The notes beneath the pieces were generated by a model. That model worked only from the letters and a program-made list of their open reading frames with translations. It had not been told where the DNA came from and ran no database searches. From positions 1 through 25,539 of the forward strand of contig CAZHPV010000035.1 of NCBI GenBank assembly GCA_964534845.1: 25,539 bases of DNA. Reading direction: 5' to 3'. Position 1 is the first letter of the stretch. Every line of letters begins with the position of its first letter. Source of the stretch: CALCKU01 sp964534845 (GTDB lineage: Bacteria; Pseudomonadota; Alphaproteobacteria; Caulobacterales; Maricaulaceae). Made by a program: the position numbers and the translations under genes. Below, piece after piece: positions 24,330 to 25,539 of this stretch.

Positions 24330-25539
24330 TTATAACTGGCTAAGAAAGTCTTCAGCGGCCAACCGACCCGCAAATTCCGTCAAACCCGCAATATTCAAGG
24401 CGGCGATAATTTCTGCCAGACTGGCATCATCCAGTCCGGTTGCCCCGCTTTTTCCTAACAAGATAGCCGCGCGCAGAGCCGTCTCCGCGCGAGAGGCGGC
24501 ATTTGCTGAAGTGCGTAAGGCCAATAAAGACCCGTAAGGCACAGACTTTCCCGTACCGGCACCGGATGTCTCGATAACTTTCACGGCACTATCTGATAGT
24601 CTCGAACCAAGGGCCAAGGCGATATAGCTATCCCGAATAGCGCGGCTTTTTTGCGCGCCGGTTTCCCCTAACCGTGTTTCAATGTCTTTGCCGAGACTAC
24701 CCTGAAGAAACCCATTACCAAGCGCGTCAGATGTTAGCGCAATAATGGCGCGCGTGCGCGCATCATCCGGTGTTCCGTGGTAAAGAGCTTGTAAGGTTCC
24801 GATATCACCCCGGTTAACAGCCGCTCTGGCAAAGAGGATTACGCTTTCTTTTGCCTGGGTTTCCCCTGACAATAAGAGGATTTGCGGTTCCAATAGCTTG
24901 GCAAAACGGTCAAAGGCTCCCGCCGTGTTAGCTCTTGCCAACATTTCCTTTATCGCCTTGCCCGTTTGGGGTGAAATATTTCCGGCTCTCGCCAATGCAT
25001 GAAGCTGCCCAAGCGCTTTAGGAGCGCTGACAGTCAGAGCGCTTTCCAAATCAAACCCGGCCAGAGCTTGTAAGTCATCATCGCCAAAAGCAAAATCAGA
25101 TAAAATCGTGCTTATCTGATCGTCACTTAACGCCTGTCCGCCTTTATACAATGCAGCCAATCTTTGGGAATCATCAACCTCACTATCCAGAGCCAGCGAG
25201 GCGAGGCCGGACCGCGATAAAGTCTCAAGATCTATCTGACCCGTCGCCTGTCCATCTTTTTGCGCCATAACGTTTAATTGGGTGCGCATCGCACTAAAGA
25301 GCGGCTGATCCAGATCAATATTTTGCGGACGGTTATCAGACACACCAAGCAAATTATCAGCGAGAGCAAAATAGGGTTTATCCTTATGTCCGCTCTCTTT
25401 TAGGAGATTGATTGACAGTTCAGCGGCAGCGCTTTCACCGCGCGTAATATGGCAGAACGCCCGTCTCTTGACCCAATCCGGCTCAGCCCTACCCTCCTGA
25501 ACGCCGTCAACGAGTTTACAGGCTTGCAAAATATCTTCG
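24330..25539 (-). CDS. Unrecognised alpha-helical repeat-like protein, N-terminus outside the window
   Basis: The frame is open through the right edge (the last codons read E-D-I-L-Q-A-C), so the start lies beyond 25539; about 403 residues are visible. It is rich in Ala, Leu, Gly and Ser, has no long membrane helix, and reads as successive helical pairs (for example KALGQLHALARAGNIS, AKESVILFARAAVNRGDIGTL, AETALRAAILLGKSG). This is suggestive of a helical-repeat scaffold. Two cysteines near the visible start (QAC and AFCH, 21 residues apart) could form a disulfide if the protein is exported. I cannot name a family. The stop faces the M16 gene. Confidence 0.8.
   Translation of the reverse strand, partial: EDILQACKLVDGVQEGRAEPDWVKRRAFCHITRGESAAAELSINLLKESGHKDKPYFALADNLLGVSDNRPQNIDLDQPLFSAMRTQLNVMAQKDGQATGQIDLETLSRSGLASLALDSEVDDSQRLAALYKGGQALSDDQISTILSDFAFGDDDLQALAGFDLESALTVSAPKALGQLHALARAGNISPQTGKAIKEMLARANTAGAFDRFAKLLEPQILLLSGETQAKESVILFARAAVNRGDIGTLQALYHGTPDDARTRAIIALTSDALGNGFLQGSLGKDIETRLGETGAQKSRAIRDSYIALALGSRLSDSAVKVIETSGAGTGKSVPYGSLLALRTSANAASRAETALRAAILLGKSGATGLDDASLAEIIAALNIAGLTEFAGRLAAEDFLSQL

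Overview
The window reads as ordinary chromosomal DNA of a marine-type alphaproteobacterium, most likely from the Hyphomonadaceae/Maricaulales side of the Caulobacterales-like lineages. This placement rests on gene order and protein similarity recalled from knowledge, not on a search. Supporting signs are the order secA - peptidylprolyl isomerase - argJ - mutT, the comF - grxC - nitrilase - DUF1178 run opposite an NDUFAF5-type methyltransferase, ubiG near lysC, and a perfect CtrA-type TTAA-N7-TTAA box. G+C looks middling (roughly 45-50% by eye). I see no tRNA, rRNA, CRISPR array, insertion sequence or prophage.

Layout. 1-842 (minus) is the front part of a multi-pass TM-helix-repeat (mechanosensitive-channel-like) protein running off the left edge. 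A CtrA-like box lies between it and zapE (plus, 1138-2289), an AFG1-type ATPase. Next on the minus strand are glpD and ubiG (overlapping by one base), preceded by folD. Divergent from folD is lysC (plus), with stem-loops in its leader. It faces mdh (minus) across a clear intrinsic terminator. A lone ParB-like gene (plus, 8341-9057) follows, then the minus-strand run comF-grxC-nitrilase-DUF1178, divergent from an NDUFAF5-like methyltransferase with only 20 bases between the starts.

12316-18104 holds the secretion/arginine block: secA on the plus strand and, divergent from it, a PpiC/SurA-type isomerase, argJ, mutT and a lone Flp pilin tucked one base behind mutT. 18248-19935 (minus) is a two-gene unit: a DUF2092 lipoprotein followed by a secreted Ser/Arg-rich protein with Ser-Tyr-Gly-Asn-Asn repeats. 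A 345-base stretch with no recognisable gene separates it from accA (minus). A 965-residue M16 zinc-peptidase lipoprotein (plus) and the C-terminal part of an unrecognised protein (minus) complete the window.

Most genes are housekeeping: central and one-carbon metabolism, ubiquinone, lysine and arginine synthesis, fatty-acid initiation, Sec export and envelope proteases. The less explained parts are the Ser/Arg-rich plus DUF2092 pair, the orphan ParB-like protein with an altered nucleotide-binding box, the orphan Flp pilin with CtrA-like half-boxes upstream of its transcription unit, the methyltransferase with a degraded SAM motif, and the lysC leader. I did not find a clearly new multi-gene system.
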